A DNA stretch of 47,207 nt, taken from positions 1 through 47,207 of the forward strand of contig DAIDJF010000043.1 in NCBI GenBank assembly GCA_027451525.1. The letters are read 5' to 3'. Below, piece by piece: positions 9,001 through 17,040 of the stretch. This DNA is from Ktedonobacterales bacterium (GTDB taxonomy: Bacteria; Chloroflexota; Ktedonobacteria; Ktedonobacterales; Ktedonobacteraceae). The position numbers and the translations under genes are program-made. The notes beneath the pieces were generated by a model. It was not told the origin of the DNA. It did not search any database and saw only the letters and a program-made list of their open reading frames with translations. The stretch's first letter is position 1. Each line of letters opens with the position of its first letter.

Positions 9001-10165
9001 GGCGAACCTGTGCTATGTACAGCTACTAACAACAACCTACCTGCTAGTTGGTGTCGCACTGGCAACAGGTATCGCGGGTATACTCGCTGGGAACCTGCTT
9101 ACACGCGGTCAGGAACAGGTGAATACCCTAACCGCGTTACAACGTACACGCTCCCATTTTACATGGAGTTGGCCTTGGTACGCGCTCTCCTACAGTGCTA
9201 TCATAGTGACACTCTATTGGGACGAAAACGTGGGCAGCCTGGTAGTACATGGCACGCTTGGTTACACCATTCTAGCCAGTTTTATCATCCTTGCCTGCAT
9301 TGAAATGATGCTGGAACACACGCCAGAGATGATCATAGTGCCCGCCCTGTTAGCCACATGGCTCATCAGCGTGCTTCCCTGGATGCTCTGGCAACAAATG
9401 CTCGGTTATAGCGCGTTGTGTGTCGCCGTGTTTGGCGCGCAATACATCTGGGAGTTTTTGCCGGTTAACGTCTCGCTCATCGCCCCGAAACACTTGTATG
9501 CCTGGCTCAGTATAGGCGGACAGATAGTGGTCATAGCAAGCATTGTAGAAATGGGCGGACTTTCACCGACAGTCGGCATCTTAGCGCATACGGGCAGTAG
9601 CACGTTACTGATCCTGGCATTGCTGGTGCTCTGGCATGGCTATCTGCAATCACCAGAAGTCCGTCACTGGCATATATACGGTAGCGGTTTCCTCATTTCA
9701 CTGAGCCTTTCATGGGAACTGCTGGCATTAGGGCAGACAGGAATCGACGTACTGACCCTTGCACCTGCAACATACCTGGTGGTAATCGCACCATTTGTCT
9801 CACATGATCGCCATGTCCATAACCGTCAACACCTGGGACAATTTTGCGCTATTGCAGGCTCACTCCTCCTCTTGCTTCCGATGACATGGATGAGTTTCAC
9901 GCATGATAACCTGCAACCGACACTGTTCCTGGCAGGTGAATCGCTGGTCTTGTTGCTGCTAGGGATTGTTACACGCCTCCGTTTCTTCCTATTGAGTGGA
10001 GCGGCAATGGTCATTATAGCAACCATCCACGCGCTTTTCTTGCCATCCCTCGGCATACCACTTTCCATTGCACTGGCACTACTAGGAGCCATTCTCTTAG
10101 GCCTGGCGACAACGCTTAGTCTGATGCGCCAACGTTTACGCACAGTATGGTCAGAATTGGAATAG
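6014..10165 (+). CDS. Giant polytopic membrane protein with N-terminal zinc ribbon (SCO7613-like)
   Basis: The protein has 1383 residues. Residues 9-26 form a zinc ribbon: C9/C12 in CDCCGQ and C23/C26 in CSKCGYP. A helical, then Pro/Ala-rich linker follows to about residue 135. From there to the C-terminus (WSELE) are several dozen hydrophobic segments in near-continuous succession. A short hydrophilic break rich in Glu, Thr and Pro lies near nucleotides 7965-8095 (about residues 650-695). The organisation resembles the poorly characterised actinobacterial SCO7613-type membrane proteins, which also pair an N-terminal zinc finger with an extreme number of helices; this comparison is from memory. 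No enzymatic motif is recognised. AAGGAGGA at 6003-6010 fixes the ATG at 6014 over the longer ORF start at 5903. A strong terminator follows at 10295-10330. Confidence 0.75.
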   Translation: MFTRVNQRCDCCGQPIASDLESDCSKCGYPIAPEKERIFLESSIRNLRRVAAHGGATMTVTDLVQRYQTRLDVLNYQLQQVSAFTNTTAATRTEAAPKVPALQISEESMPPTPLPAQDIPSVAHDTHAHLVFSWRTFFANQTINIVASLGAFFILIGSLSFIATTTNLFLSFSVMLLVHALFGAIGIVSYRFRTFRTVSVIYTAIFALLVPLVGFSAYRLVEGQLIQLSTATLVVIAALYAALVYGFLAVYQRFAPFGYFAVSALLLADLACSQALHLNYPWWVAMLFILALPALIAAPRPGSVWPFRGSIAILRTPIQILMYIVTASSALALFLIYVLTSNSIETRFALFVASVLLLLWVILYSWLTRQKKWTIAIPYLLLVSTLFFCYMLAFTQIGYAIALTVLALAYHLLQRLATPLLRHVEQTVMHMEGIILALVGAIPLLLTPDTFLILFIRSLGFQTASQLGRSDTFTALFLQCIGLVITLSVLFSHTGIKRSLSTQATHWTWLLLLAGWQLDMSYGLAVVQLQLSPFWSFLALALLLLASAVLIRRFVGSAWANMLDIVAWANIAITLLFSLRQPHIVIASTLLGFAVLTYAIVVYQQRSALLFFPLTFVLLALPLLNEYIGTTLLLAALLPLVAAAIRLSITNKRTHQIALTLTENLEIPTPRGADKEHPEQTESMPTPPVRSSTLALSLAWEWPLLATAMTLGVVILLHDFNLGTQSVVQQGFGLAWPIEVELGGLALSWYIAAGLARRAWWLGATYTLLLIALLMTTTFWVFAWVAPLALLAALAIRRRVSMQWAGPLYAASALAALSVGYYGFAEPYRLFALWELAGYAMFAYTAGIIEDNIAFQWVSPVFTAWSAMLALVQGQHMLAFGLGLLFAILGMGTHMLKQITSKFEAQGRRFALPLYGNTLAVAAILVFYGILAQRAQLNQPFYAALPVMLLIYAVLAFVVSAFEQRPRWLWLTPVLGLIAVVLLPTTVTCFANPGYTANLCYVQLLTTTYLLVGVALATGIAGILAGNLLTRGQEQVNTLTALQRTRSHFTWSWPWYALSYSAIIVTLYWDENVGSLVVHGTLGYTILASFIILACIEMMLEHTPEMIIVPALLATWLISVLPWMLWQQMLGYSALCVAVFGAQYIWEFLPVNVSLIAPKHLYAWLSIGGQIVVIASIVEMGGLSPTVGILAHTGSSTLLILALLVLWHGYLQSPEVRHWHIYGSGFLISLSLSWELLALGQTGIDVLTLAPATYLVVIAPFVSHDRHVHNRQHLGQFCAIAGSLLLLLPMTWMSFTHDNLQPTLFLAGESLVLLLLGIVTRLRFFLLSGAAMVIIATIHALFLPSLGIPLSIALALLGAILLGLATTLSLMRQRLRTVWSELE

Positions 10166-10498
10166 CATAGTGTTCTTCGTTGTGGTATGATAAAACAGTA
10201 TATTCTGAAGCAGATGCTGAAGCAGATGGTTTTCAACTGTATCTCTATAGCTCATCTCCCACATGCCATCAGAGATGAGGTGAGATAGAGTTGGAGGGGT
10301 TCCTCTAGAGTATCAAGAGGAACCCCTTTTGACACAGAACTGAAAAAGTGAGCTATTTCCCAGCAGAACGATATATCTAACACAGATATTTTATCAAAAG
10401 ACGCTGAGACAGATAAGAGAAGATTGGGTGGTAGCGTGATAATATACATGTAACAAACACAAACATGTCGGTTCATTCTGCTTCATGAGGAGGTGTTT
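10166..10498. other. Intergenic region between the giant membrane protein and the acidic protein
   Basis: This 333-base stretch contains a weaker hairpin (CTCATCTC near 10252 with GAGATGAG near 10272), the strong terminator at 10295-10330, and the ribosome site of the next gene, TGAGGAGG at 10486-10493. No gene or RNA is apparent in the rest. Confidence 0.5.
10295..10330 (+). terminator. Intrinsic terminator
   Basis: A perfect 12-bp GC-rich inverted repeat (AGGGGTTCCTCT at 10295-10306 with 10316-10327) has a 9-nt loop and is followed by TTTT. It closes the transcription unit of the giant membrane protein. Confidence 0.85.
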
Positions 10499-11377
10499 AT
10501 GGAACTTTCGCTGCGGTTAGACACATTGGGTATGGTAGAGTTGCGTTATCTGCGGCGGCGCGAACAGTATCGAGACTGGCCTCAATTTCAATTAACGGCG
10601 ATGTCGCGGCAAGCGGCCATCAATGCATACATGAGCCGAGAAGTAGCAGAACAATTACACCAACAGATATTAACGGTAGAAGAAGCTGTCGGTCTGGATG
10701 CTGACGACGATGAGGATTTGGACACAGATGACGAGGACGAGGAGGATGACGAGCAGACACATATTAATCAACTATTGGAGAAGGAAGAAGAGAAAGGCGA
10801 AGAAACGAAGCCGACAGAGCGGGATAGCAGTGCATTCTCACCAGCCTTTGCACAAGCCCTGAAGCAATTGAATGAGCTGGCCCGTCAGCGTCTACCCGAT
10901 GCAAACACCAGTGTCAATGCGGTCAGTGGTGAATTACCCGCGGAAATCGACGGGCTTACTGGCGACGATGATATGCTCATTGAGCAATTGCAAGACGCAT
11001 TCATCCAAATGATGGGCGTGATTCGAGATTTGGCGGAGGAGATTTCTACTGACGCGCTGAAAATAATGGGCCGCTTCAAATGTGCACGTACCAATCTCGA
11101 ATTTGTTCCACAGGCGGTGGATGATGGTGACGACGATGATGAGAATGACGACGAGCATATCCTCCCAAACAACAAGAGCCTAAAGCTTGGTGAAGAGGGT
11201 GAAGTCGAACTCGAGATTGAGTTGGTCATGGTCTTACAGCTATTCGAGGAGGGACGATCACGTCCCGGTGACGAGCCGACTGTTGAACTACAACTTGATG
11301 TTGATGATTTCGAGCGGCTCCACGAAACGCTTGATATTGCGCTGGAACACGAGCGACGTAGCCGCCGTCGCCGTTAG
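10499..11377 (+). CDS. Highly acidic protein of unknown function
   Basis: This is a 292-residue cytoplasmic protein with no recognised domain. Residues 1-65 are an ordered-looking basic/aromatic segment (LRYLRRREQYRDWPQFQLT). An Asp/Glu run follows at about 67-86 and a charged Lys/Glu stretch at 94-109. Residues 112-205 are predicted helical and include one Cys (C195). A second acidic run (DDGDDDDENDDEH) lies at about 208-220. The last 60 residues carry acidic beta-like segments and end in a very basic tail, RRSRRRR. The charge layout suggests a flexible protein or nucleic-acid-binding partner, but this is only an impression. TGAGGAGG at 10486-10493 selects the ATG at 10499. An S9 peptidase follows 41 bases downstream in the same direction and may be co-transcribed. 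Confidence 0.6.
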   Translation: MELSLRLDTLGMVELRYLRRREQYRDWPQFQLTAMSRQAAINAYMSREVAEQLHQQILTVEEAVGLDADDDEDLDTDDEDEEDDEQTHINQLLEKEEEKGEETKPTERDSSAFSPAFAQALKQLNELARQRLPDANTSVNAVSGELPAEIDGLTGDDDMLIEQLQDAFIQMMGVIRDLAEEISTDALKIMGRFKCARTNLEFVPQAVDDGDDDDENDDEHILPNNKSLKLGEEGEVELEIELVMVLQLFEEGRSRPGDEPTVELQLDVDDFERLHETLDIALEHERRSRRRR

Positions 11378-11418
11378 TATACCGTTCACTGATTGTAGAG
11401 AGGATAAAACTCAAACCT

Positions 11419-13446
11419 ATGCTACGGTCTATTACCATTGAAGACTTGTATCACATAAAGTTTGTGAGCAGGCCGCGTATCTCCCCTGATGGAAAACATG
11501 TTGCCCTTGTTGTCACCACCATCGACGAAGGAAAACATGAGTATCACTCCTCAATCTGGGTCGCCGCAGTTGATGGCGGAGAGGCGAGACGTTTCACCTC
11601 CGGCCCCGCCAACGCGCATAGTCCCAGTTGGTCACCAGACGGGCAAACACTCGCCTTTGTCTCGGAGCGCGAGGGTGAGGTAACGGGCAAAGAGCAGAAA
11701 AAGCGCGGTAAAGGAAAGCCACAAATCTGGCTACTTCCGATGAACGGCGGCGAGGCATCTCAACTAACCTTTATGGAACACGGTGCATCCTCGCCCATCT
11801 GGTCACCTGATGGCAAACATATCTTGTTTAATGCAGCGGTTGGGCCAGCAGATGAAGAGACCGAGGAAGGCAAGAAACTGCCCAAAGTGCGCGTGATAGA
11901 TCGCCTCTGGTACAGACTTGATGGCGTAGGCTTTATCTATGAACGGCGTTCACACCTCTTCCTGCTGCATGTCAATGGGGGCACACCAGAACAGTTGACG
12001 GATGGCGATTGGGATGATGGCGACGCCGCTTGGTCACCAGATGGAAAGACGATTGCCTTTGCATCCAACCACGCCGAGGACCGCTGGAGCATCCCTGGCT
12101 CGGATATCTACACGCTCACTGTACACAATGGGAAAGCGGGCGAACTACGCTGCCTGACCGATGGTACTATGGGCTGTAGCTCTCCTTCCTGGTCGCCAGA
12201 TGGCAAAACCATCGCGTTTCTTGCTGCTGCAAAATTCCGCTCTGCTGGTCACACCTATCTCTATACGATTGCCTCGGATGCAGAGCGTGCCAAAGCAACA
12301 AATCTGACAGCTGATTTTGCTGGAACCTGTATGGACTGGACCAATAGCGATATCGGCGATGAACACCTGATGCCCGCCCCCTCCTGGTCGCACGATGGCA
12401 AAACACTCTATGTGTTGGCCTCTCTGCATGGGGCCTCGCGTGTCTTCGCTATTCCCACAAGTGGCGCGGGAGCCGAGCCTGCAACGCTGACTCCTGGCGA
12501 CATTCATGTGCGCGATTACAGCATTGACGCCGCAAGTGAACGTCTCGCGCTACTCATTGGTGATCCCACGCATCCACAAGAAATTTTTGTGCGCTCAACC
12601 TCACCATCTAGCGAATTGCGCCGCATGACAAATTTCAACGACGCGCTCTTCAATGAACTGCTACTGGTCAAACCGGAATACATGCCCTTCAAAGGTGCGG
12701 ATGGCTGGGATATTGATGGTTGGATTCTCAAACCACAAAATTTTGATCCCAGCAAAAAGTATCCGTTGATCGTTGAGATTCACGGCGGCCCACAAACGCA
12801 GTATGGCTACGGCTTCTTTCACGAGATGCAGATGCTGGTCGCGGAAGGCTATGTCGTGTTATACACGAACCCGCGTGGCAGTTGCGGCTATGGCTATGAG
12901 TTCGCGCTAGCCGTGCGTGGAGCGTGGGGTGAGAAGGATTCACTCGATATCATGAACGGCGTTGACACGCTTTTGCAACGTGGCTACATCGACGAGACGC
13001 GCATGGGTGTGACCGGCGGCAGCTACGGCGGCTTTATGACAAACTGGCTGATAGGGCATACAGATCGCTTCAAGGTCGCGATTACCGACCGCTGTGTGAC
13101 CAATCTGGCTTCGATGTTCGGCTCTGGTGATATCGGCTGGGACCTCGGCTACGACAATCTGGAGACGACGCCCTGGGAAGAGCTTGAACGCTACATGCAT
13201 ATGTCACCGATCAAATACGTGCAAAATATGCATACACCACTGCTCATCATCCACAGCGAGCAAGATCTGCGCTGTCCAATTGAACAGGCAGAGCAACTCT
13301 TTACCGCCCTCAAATGGATGGGACGCGAGGTACAACTGGTACGCTTTGAAGGGCAAAGTCACGGCCTCTCGCGGGGCGGTCATCCCAAACTGCGCCTGGA
13401 ACGCTTACGCCATATGCAGAGTTGGTTCGCCAAATATCTGAAATAG
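11419..13446 (+). CDS. S9 family serine peptidase (acylaminoacyl/dipeptidyl peptidase type)
   Basis: This 675-residue enzyme has two parts. The N-terminal half is a beta-propeller built from PD40-type repeats, seen as recurring SWSPDGKTIAF-like segments. The C-terminal part, from about residue 430, is an alpha/beta-hydrolase peptidase domain beginning near the HGGPQTQYGYGF oxyanion region. The triad is S535 in GGSYGG, D616 in HSEQDLRCP and H648 in GQSHGLSRGG. Such enzymes cleave short peptides inside the cell, the propeller acting as a size filter. There is no signal peptide. The Shine-Dalgarno is AGAGAGG with rather long spacing to the ATG at 11419, but homology extends to the N-terminus (SRPRISPDGKHVAL). 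It is likely in one unit with the acidic protein upstream and ends near the palindrome at 13475-13527. Confidence 0.95.
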   Translation: MLRSITIEDLYHIKFVSRPRISPDGKHVALVVTTIDEGKHEYHSSIWVAAVDGGEARRFTSGPANAHSPSWSPDGQTLAFVSEREGEVTGKEQKKRGKGKPQIWLLPMNGGEASQLTFMEHGASSPIWSPDGKHILFNAAVGPADEETEEGKKLPKVRVIDRLWYRLDGVGFIYERRSHLFLLHVNGGTPEQLTDGDWDDGDAAWSPDGKTIAFASNHAEDRWSIPGSDIYTLTVHNGKAGELRCLTDGTMGCSSPSWSPDGKTIAFLAAAKFRSAGHTYLYTIASDAERAKATNLTADFAGTCMDWTNSDIGDEHLMPAPSWSHDGKTLYVLASLHGASRVFAIPTSGAGAEPATLTPGDIHVRDYSIDAASERLALLIGDPTHPQEIFVRSTSPSSELRRMTNFNDALFNELLLVKPEYMPFKGADGWDIDGWILKPQNFDPSKKYPLIVEIHGGPQTQYGYGFFHEMQMLVAEGYVVLYTNPRGSCGYGYEFALAVRGAWGEKDSLDIMNGVDTLLQRGYIDETRMGVTGGSYGGFMTNWLIGHTDRFKVAITDRCVTNLASMFGSGDIGWDLGYDNLETTPWEELERYMHMSPIKYVQNMHTPLLIIHSEQDLRCPIEQAEQLFTALKWMGREVQLVRFEGQSHGLSRGGHPKLRLERLRHMQSWFAKYLK

Positions 13447-13474
13447 CCTTCGGCCTTGAAATAGACGACACCAC

Positions 13475-13527
13475 AGACATACATGCGTATGGAGCATTAT
13501 AACTATGCTCCATACGCATGTATGTCT
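13475..13527. terminator. Perfect 23-bp palindromic hairpin after the S9 peptidase
   Basis: AGACATACATGCGTATGGAG... at 13475-13497 pairs perfectly with 13505-13527, leaving a 7-nt loop. It lies 28 bases after the stop codon. No T-tract follows. A terminator or mRNA-stabilising hairpin is the simplest reading; a protein-binding palindrome is possible. The rest of 13447-13745 shows no gene. Confidence 0.5.
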
Positions 13528-13745
13528 TCCCACAGAGAAGCACAAAACACGCTCACGGCCCATGGTATCCCCGCCTTATCTCAACCATTTGACAGGTACA
13601 CGGCAATGCCGTACAATACGTTCTACTGTAGAGGTTATTTCCAACTTGTCTGTTTTCACGCAAGATAGATAGGCATCATTATCTATGCGCCCCCCCAAAC
13701 CTCAGAGGTCAATTTGTACGGTTTTTCACTAGAAAAGAGGTGTGT

Positions 13746-14210
13746 GTGAACATTTCATTGCCAATGTTGCTCCTGATTGTCATCGCAGTATTTATCGCGG
13801 GCCTAATCATTGCGCTACTAATGCGCAGATCAGGCGGGAGTAGTGTAGATCATGGGGCACATGTTGCCCGCAAACATGGACTCGAACGTAGTCCAGAGTG
13901 GCCCAGAGTAGAACATGAGCATCGGAAACGTGAACCAGCATGTGCGGCATGTGGCTACAAAGGGAAACATATACAGGTTCATCATGTCAAGCCATTTCAT
14001 CTGCATCCGCATCTGGAGCTTGATCCAAACAACCTGATTACGCTGTGTTGTGCCAGAGGACGCGATCACCACTTGCTATTAGGTCATCTCGACTCATGGC
14101 ACTCTTATAATGAGCATGTGCGGGCCGATGCCAAGCATTTTCATCACAAATCAGCAGCCCAAATTCGGGCTGATATCCACTGGCAAAAGAAAATGGCACT
14201 AAGGCCATGA
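13746..14210 (+). CDS. Membrane-anchored HNH endonuclease domain protein
   Basis: This 154-residue protein has an N-terminal transmembrane helix (about residues 5-26), followed by Arg-Arg, so the HNH domain probably faces the cytoplasm. Residues 66-110 form the nuclease fold: C66/C69 (CAAC), H79/H80 in VHHVKPFH, the asparagines of DPNNLITLCC (93-102) and H108/H109 in GRDHH. The tail GHLDSWHSYNEHV resembles the C-terminus of phage and genomic HNH endonucleases. The second CxxC of the zinc knuckle is replaced by CC...HH. Start choice: AAGAGG at 13735-13740 is five bases before the GTG at 13746; a GTG at 13740 overlaps that site. HNH proteins nick or cut DNA; why this one is tethered to the membrane is unknown. 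It stands alone before bipA. Confidence 0.8.
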   Translation: MNISLPMLLLIVIAVFIAGLIIALLMRRSGGSSVDHGAHVARKHGLERSPEWPRVEHEHRKREPACAACGYKGKHIQVHHVKPFHLHPHLELDPNNLITLCCARGRDHHLLLGHLDSWHSYNEHVRADAKHFHHKSAAQIRADIHWQKKMALRP

Positions 14211-14217
14211 TCTTTGC

Positions 14218-14246
14218 TTGACGTTTGATGCATAAACGGATACAAT
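14218..14246 (+). promoter_or_regulatory. Probable sigma-A promoter of bipA
   Basis: TTGACG (14218-14223) and TACAAT (14241-14246) are 17 bp apart, close to consensus. Transcription would start near 14253 and give a leader of about 100 nt before the ATG at 14352. Confidence 0.7.
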
Positions 14247-14282
14247 GAGGAAAAGGGATTGTCGGTAAAAGCCTATCTATCC

Positions 14283-14312
14283 ACCGGGCGACACTTGCCG
14301 TCCGGTTTTCTT
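14283..14312 (+). terminator. Terminator-like hairpin in the bipA leader
   Basis: ACCGGGCG (14283-14290) pairs with CGTCCGGT (14299-14306), 8 bp with one G-U, around an 8-nt loop. TTTTCTT follows. It lies between the bipA promoter and start codon, so it could be an attenuator, or it could terminate leftover transcription from the HNH gene. Confidence 0.55.
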
Positions 14313-14351
14313 ATGCCTTTGCACAGCAATGAGGAGTAATAACGTATCTTT

Positions 14352-16229
14352 ATGCAGATCACCGAAAACAATATGACTGAAACAGAACAAGAAACACACC
14401 AAACACACTTTGTCCGACGTACCGACATCCGCAACGTTGCAATTATCGCTCACGTCGATCACGGCAAAACCACCCTCGTCGATGGGTTACTCAAGCAGAG
14501 CCACATCTTCCGCGACAATCAACAGATGGGCGAGCTGATTATGGACTCGAACGACCAGGAACGCGAGCGCGGTATCACTATCCTGGCAAAAAATACGGCC
14601 ATTAGTTATCGCGGTACCAAAATTAATATTATCGATACACCGGGACACGCGGACTTCGGCGGTGAAGTTGAGCGCGTCCTGAACATGGCAGATGGCTGCA
14701 TTCTACTGATTGATGCCGTCGAAGGCCCAATGCCCCAGACGCGCTTTGTCTTGCAGAAAGCTTTCGAGCTAAACCTGAAGCCGATTGTCGTCATTAACAA
14801 AATTGATCGGCGCGATGCGCGTATCGAGCAGGTGCTTGAATGGACCAATGACCTGTTCCTCGAACTGGCAACGCAAGATGAGCATCTGGATTTCCCCGTC
14901 CTCTACGCGATTGGACGCGAGGGCGTTGCGATGTATCACCCCGATGACGAGCGCGTCAGCCTGGAGCCGCTGTTCGAGACGATTATCAAAGAGATTCCTG
15001 CTCCCATTGTCGATCTGGACGCACCACTGCAGATGCTTGTTGCCGCACTGGACTACGATGACTATAAAGGCAAGTACGCGATTGGTCGCATTATTCGTGG
15101 ACGTATCGCACCCAACACCACAGTTGCGCGTATCAACCGGGCAGGCGAGATTTCGCGCCAGAAAATTCCGCTGGTCCTGACATATAAGGGACTGCAACGT
15201 GTCGAGGTCGCGGAAGCACATGCGGGCGACATCGTCGCACTCACGGGCATCGCGGATGCCAACATTGGCGAGACGATCGCGGATACTGATAGGCCAGAGG
15301 CTCTTCCAACCATTGCCATCACAGAGCCAACGTTGAAAATGACCTTTGGCGTCAATTCCAGTCCGTTCGCTGGACGCGAGGGTAAATTTCAGACCTCACG
15401 CCAACTACGTGCGCGCCTCTATCGCGAACTGGAGACAAACGTCAGTCTGCGCGTCGAGGATGGCAATTCGCCCGATGAATTTGTCGTCTCTGGACGCGGC
15501 GAATTGCATCTTTCTGTGCTTATTGAGTCCATGCGCCGCGAAGGCTATGAATTCCAGGTTTCGCGCCCAGAAGTCATCACACGTACAGATGAAAACGGTC
15601 ATGTGCTGGAGCCAATTGAAAAACTGGTCATTGACACAAAAGATACCTTCATCGGCGTCTTGACAGAAAATCTGGCAACGCGTAAGGCGCAACTTGCGAA
15701 CATGACCAATGATGGCAATGGCAATGTACGCATCGAATATACCATTCCCACACGCGGCTTGATCGGTTTTCGGAATGCCTTCTTGACGCTGACAAAGGGT
15801 AACGGAGCCATGAGCAGCATCCTGCTCGACTTTGAACCCTGGCTTGGCAAGATCGGCACGAACCGCATGGGTGCGTTGGTCGCCTCGGAACAGGGGAACG
15901 CGATGACCTACGGACTCAACAATGCTCAGCAACGCGGCGATACCTTTATTGAACCCGGCACACCCGTCTATGAAGGCATGATTGTGGGCCTCAATGCACG
16001 CCCCGATGACATGGTCGTCAATGTGTGTAAAGAGAAGCAGAAGACGAATATTCGTTCATCTACTTCGGATATCGCAGTACGCCTGACGCCCCCGATCATC
16101 ATGAGCCTGGAGCAATCGCTGGACTTCATCAATAACGATGAACTGGTCGAGGTGACGCCACAAAATATCCGCCTGCGCAAACGCTACCTGACGCAGCACG
16201 AACGCTCCCGTGCCCGCGAACAAGAATAA
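14352..16229 (+). CDS. typA: Translational GTPase BipA/TypA
   Basis: This 625-residue GTPase is of the usual family length. The G1 P-loop is AHVDHGKTT (33-41), G3 is DTPGHADFGGEVERV and G4 is NKIDRRDA. EF-G-like domains II, III and V follow, then the BipA-specific C-terminal domain (RIEYTIPTRGLIGFRN and the PRMGALVASEQG-like region near residue 510). BipA binds the 70S ribosome and helps 50S assembly and adaptation to stress or cold. GAGGAG at 14331-14336 is 15 bases from the ATG at 14352; a second ATG seven codons on (14373) has no better site. It has its own promoter and a leader with a terminator-like hairpin, and ends before the bidirectional terminator at 16273-16304. Confidence 0.96.
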   Translation: MQITENNMTETEQETHQTHFVRRTDIRNVAIIAHVDHGKTTLVDGLLKQSHIFRDNQQMGELIMDSNDQERERGITILAKNTAISYRGTKINIIDTPGHADFGGEVERVLNMADGCILLIDAVEGPMPQTRFVLQKAFELNLKPIVVINKIDRRDARIEQVLEWTNDLFLELATQDEHLDFPVLYAIGREGVAMYHPDDERVSLEPLFETIIKEIPAPIVDLDAPLQMLVAALDYDDYKGKYAIGRIIRGRIAPNTTVARINRAGEISRQKIPLVLTYKGLQRVEVAEAHAGDIVALTGIADANIGETIADTDRPEALPTIAITEPTLKMTFGVNSSPFAGREGKFQTSRQLRARLYRELETNVSLRVEDGNSPDEFVVSGRGELHLSVLIESMRREGYEFQVSRPEVITRTDENGHVLEPIEKLVIDTKDTFIGVLTENLATRKAQLANMTNDGNGNVRIEYTIPTRGLIGFRNAFLTLTKGNGAMSSILLDFEPWLGKIGTNRMGALVASEQGNAMTYGLNNAQQRGDTFIEPGTPVYEGMIVGLNARPDDMVVNVCKEKQKTNIRSSTSDIAVRLTPPIIMSLEQSLDFINNDELVEVTPQNIRLRKRYLTQHERSRAREQE

Positions 16230-16272
16230 CTGGCGACACAGAGAAGATTTAAGTTTTTGGCTATAAGAAAAT

Positions 16273-16304
16273 TGGTTGTCAATGATAGGTATTATTGACA
16301 ACCA
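16273..16304. terminator. Bidirectional terminator between bipA and rsmG
   Basis: A perfect 11-bp inverted repeat (TGGTTGTCAAT at 16273-16283 with 16294-16304) has a 10-nt loop. CTTTTCTTT follows on the plus strand. It sits between two convergent genes. Confidence 0.8.
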
Positions 16305-16311
16305 CTTTTCT

Positions 16312-17040
16312 TTACTCTATACCAAGAGGCCTCTTTGCCATCACAGCCCCACTGCGCGGGAACTGTGCTGGACAAGGTTTCTGTTGTTTCCAAACTAATA
16401 GACGGCGCCCATCGGTTAACCCCGGCAACGTGACCGATTGATCGGCAACCAGCGTCGCTCCGACTAAAGCGGCAGCGCGTTGGCCCTGCGCCAGTTCCTG
16501 CGTGAGGTCGCCTTTTTTGGGAAAGATCAGCGAGCCTCCAACACGACAATAAGGGGCACCATATTCCAGCAGGTTCGCAAGCGAGGAGACAGCACGCGCT
16601 GTGACCAGATCAAAATGTCCACGATACTGCGCCTTATGGGCATACTCTTCTGCACGCCCATATAACACCTCAATACCATCTAAATGCAGTATCTCAATCA
16701 CATACTGTAAAAAGGTGACTTTCTTGCCTGTTGATTCCAGGAGTGCGACCTGCCATTGCGGACGCACGATCTTGAGAACAAGACCGGGAAAGCCTGCTCC
16801 CGTGCCAATATCGAGGAGTTGCGTCTGTGGATGGTCATAAGTACTGAGCAATGACAAAGAGTCGAGGAAGTGTTTGAGCAACACTTCCTCTGGCTCGGTA
16901 ATCGCTGTCAGATTGAAGCGGGTATTCCATTCAAGCAGTTCTTGCCGATAAATCAGTATTTGCGCGTATTGCGCTTCACTGAGGGTCAGACCTAACTGCT
17001 GAACGCCCTCTTGAAAGATCGTTGATACACTATCCGCCAT
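16312..17040 (-). CDS. rsmG: 16S rRNA (guanine527-N7) methyltransferase RsmG (GidB)
   Basis: This 242-residue protein methylates N7 of G527 in 16S rRNA with S-adenosylmethionine. The SAM-binding motif I is LLDIGTGAGFPGL, followed by the family segments VALLESTGKKVTFL and DLVTARAVSSL. GSLIFPKKG near residue 190 is the usual beta-strand region. Length matches the family. The ATG at 17040 directly abuts the TAA of the upstream VWA gene (stop 17043-17041), so translation is probably coupled. A purine-rich AGAAGAAA within the VWA coding end may serve as ribosome site. It is the last gene of the AAA-VWA-rsmG operon; rsmG usually sits elsewhere, near mnmG or parAB. Confidence 0.95.
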   Translation of the reverse strand: MADSVSTIFQEGVQQLGLTLSEAQYAQILIYRQELLEWNTRFNLTAITEPEEVLLKHFLDSLSLLSTYDHPQTQLLDIGTGAGFPGLVLKIVRPQWQVALLESTGKKVTFLQYVIEILHLDGIEVLYGRAEEYAHKAQYRGHFDLVTARAVSSLANLLEYGAPYCRVGGSLIFPKKGDLTQELAQGQRAAALVGATLVADQSVTLPGLTDGRRLLVWKQQKPCPAQFPRSGAVMAKRPLGIE

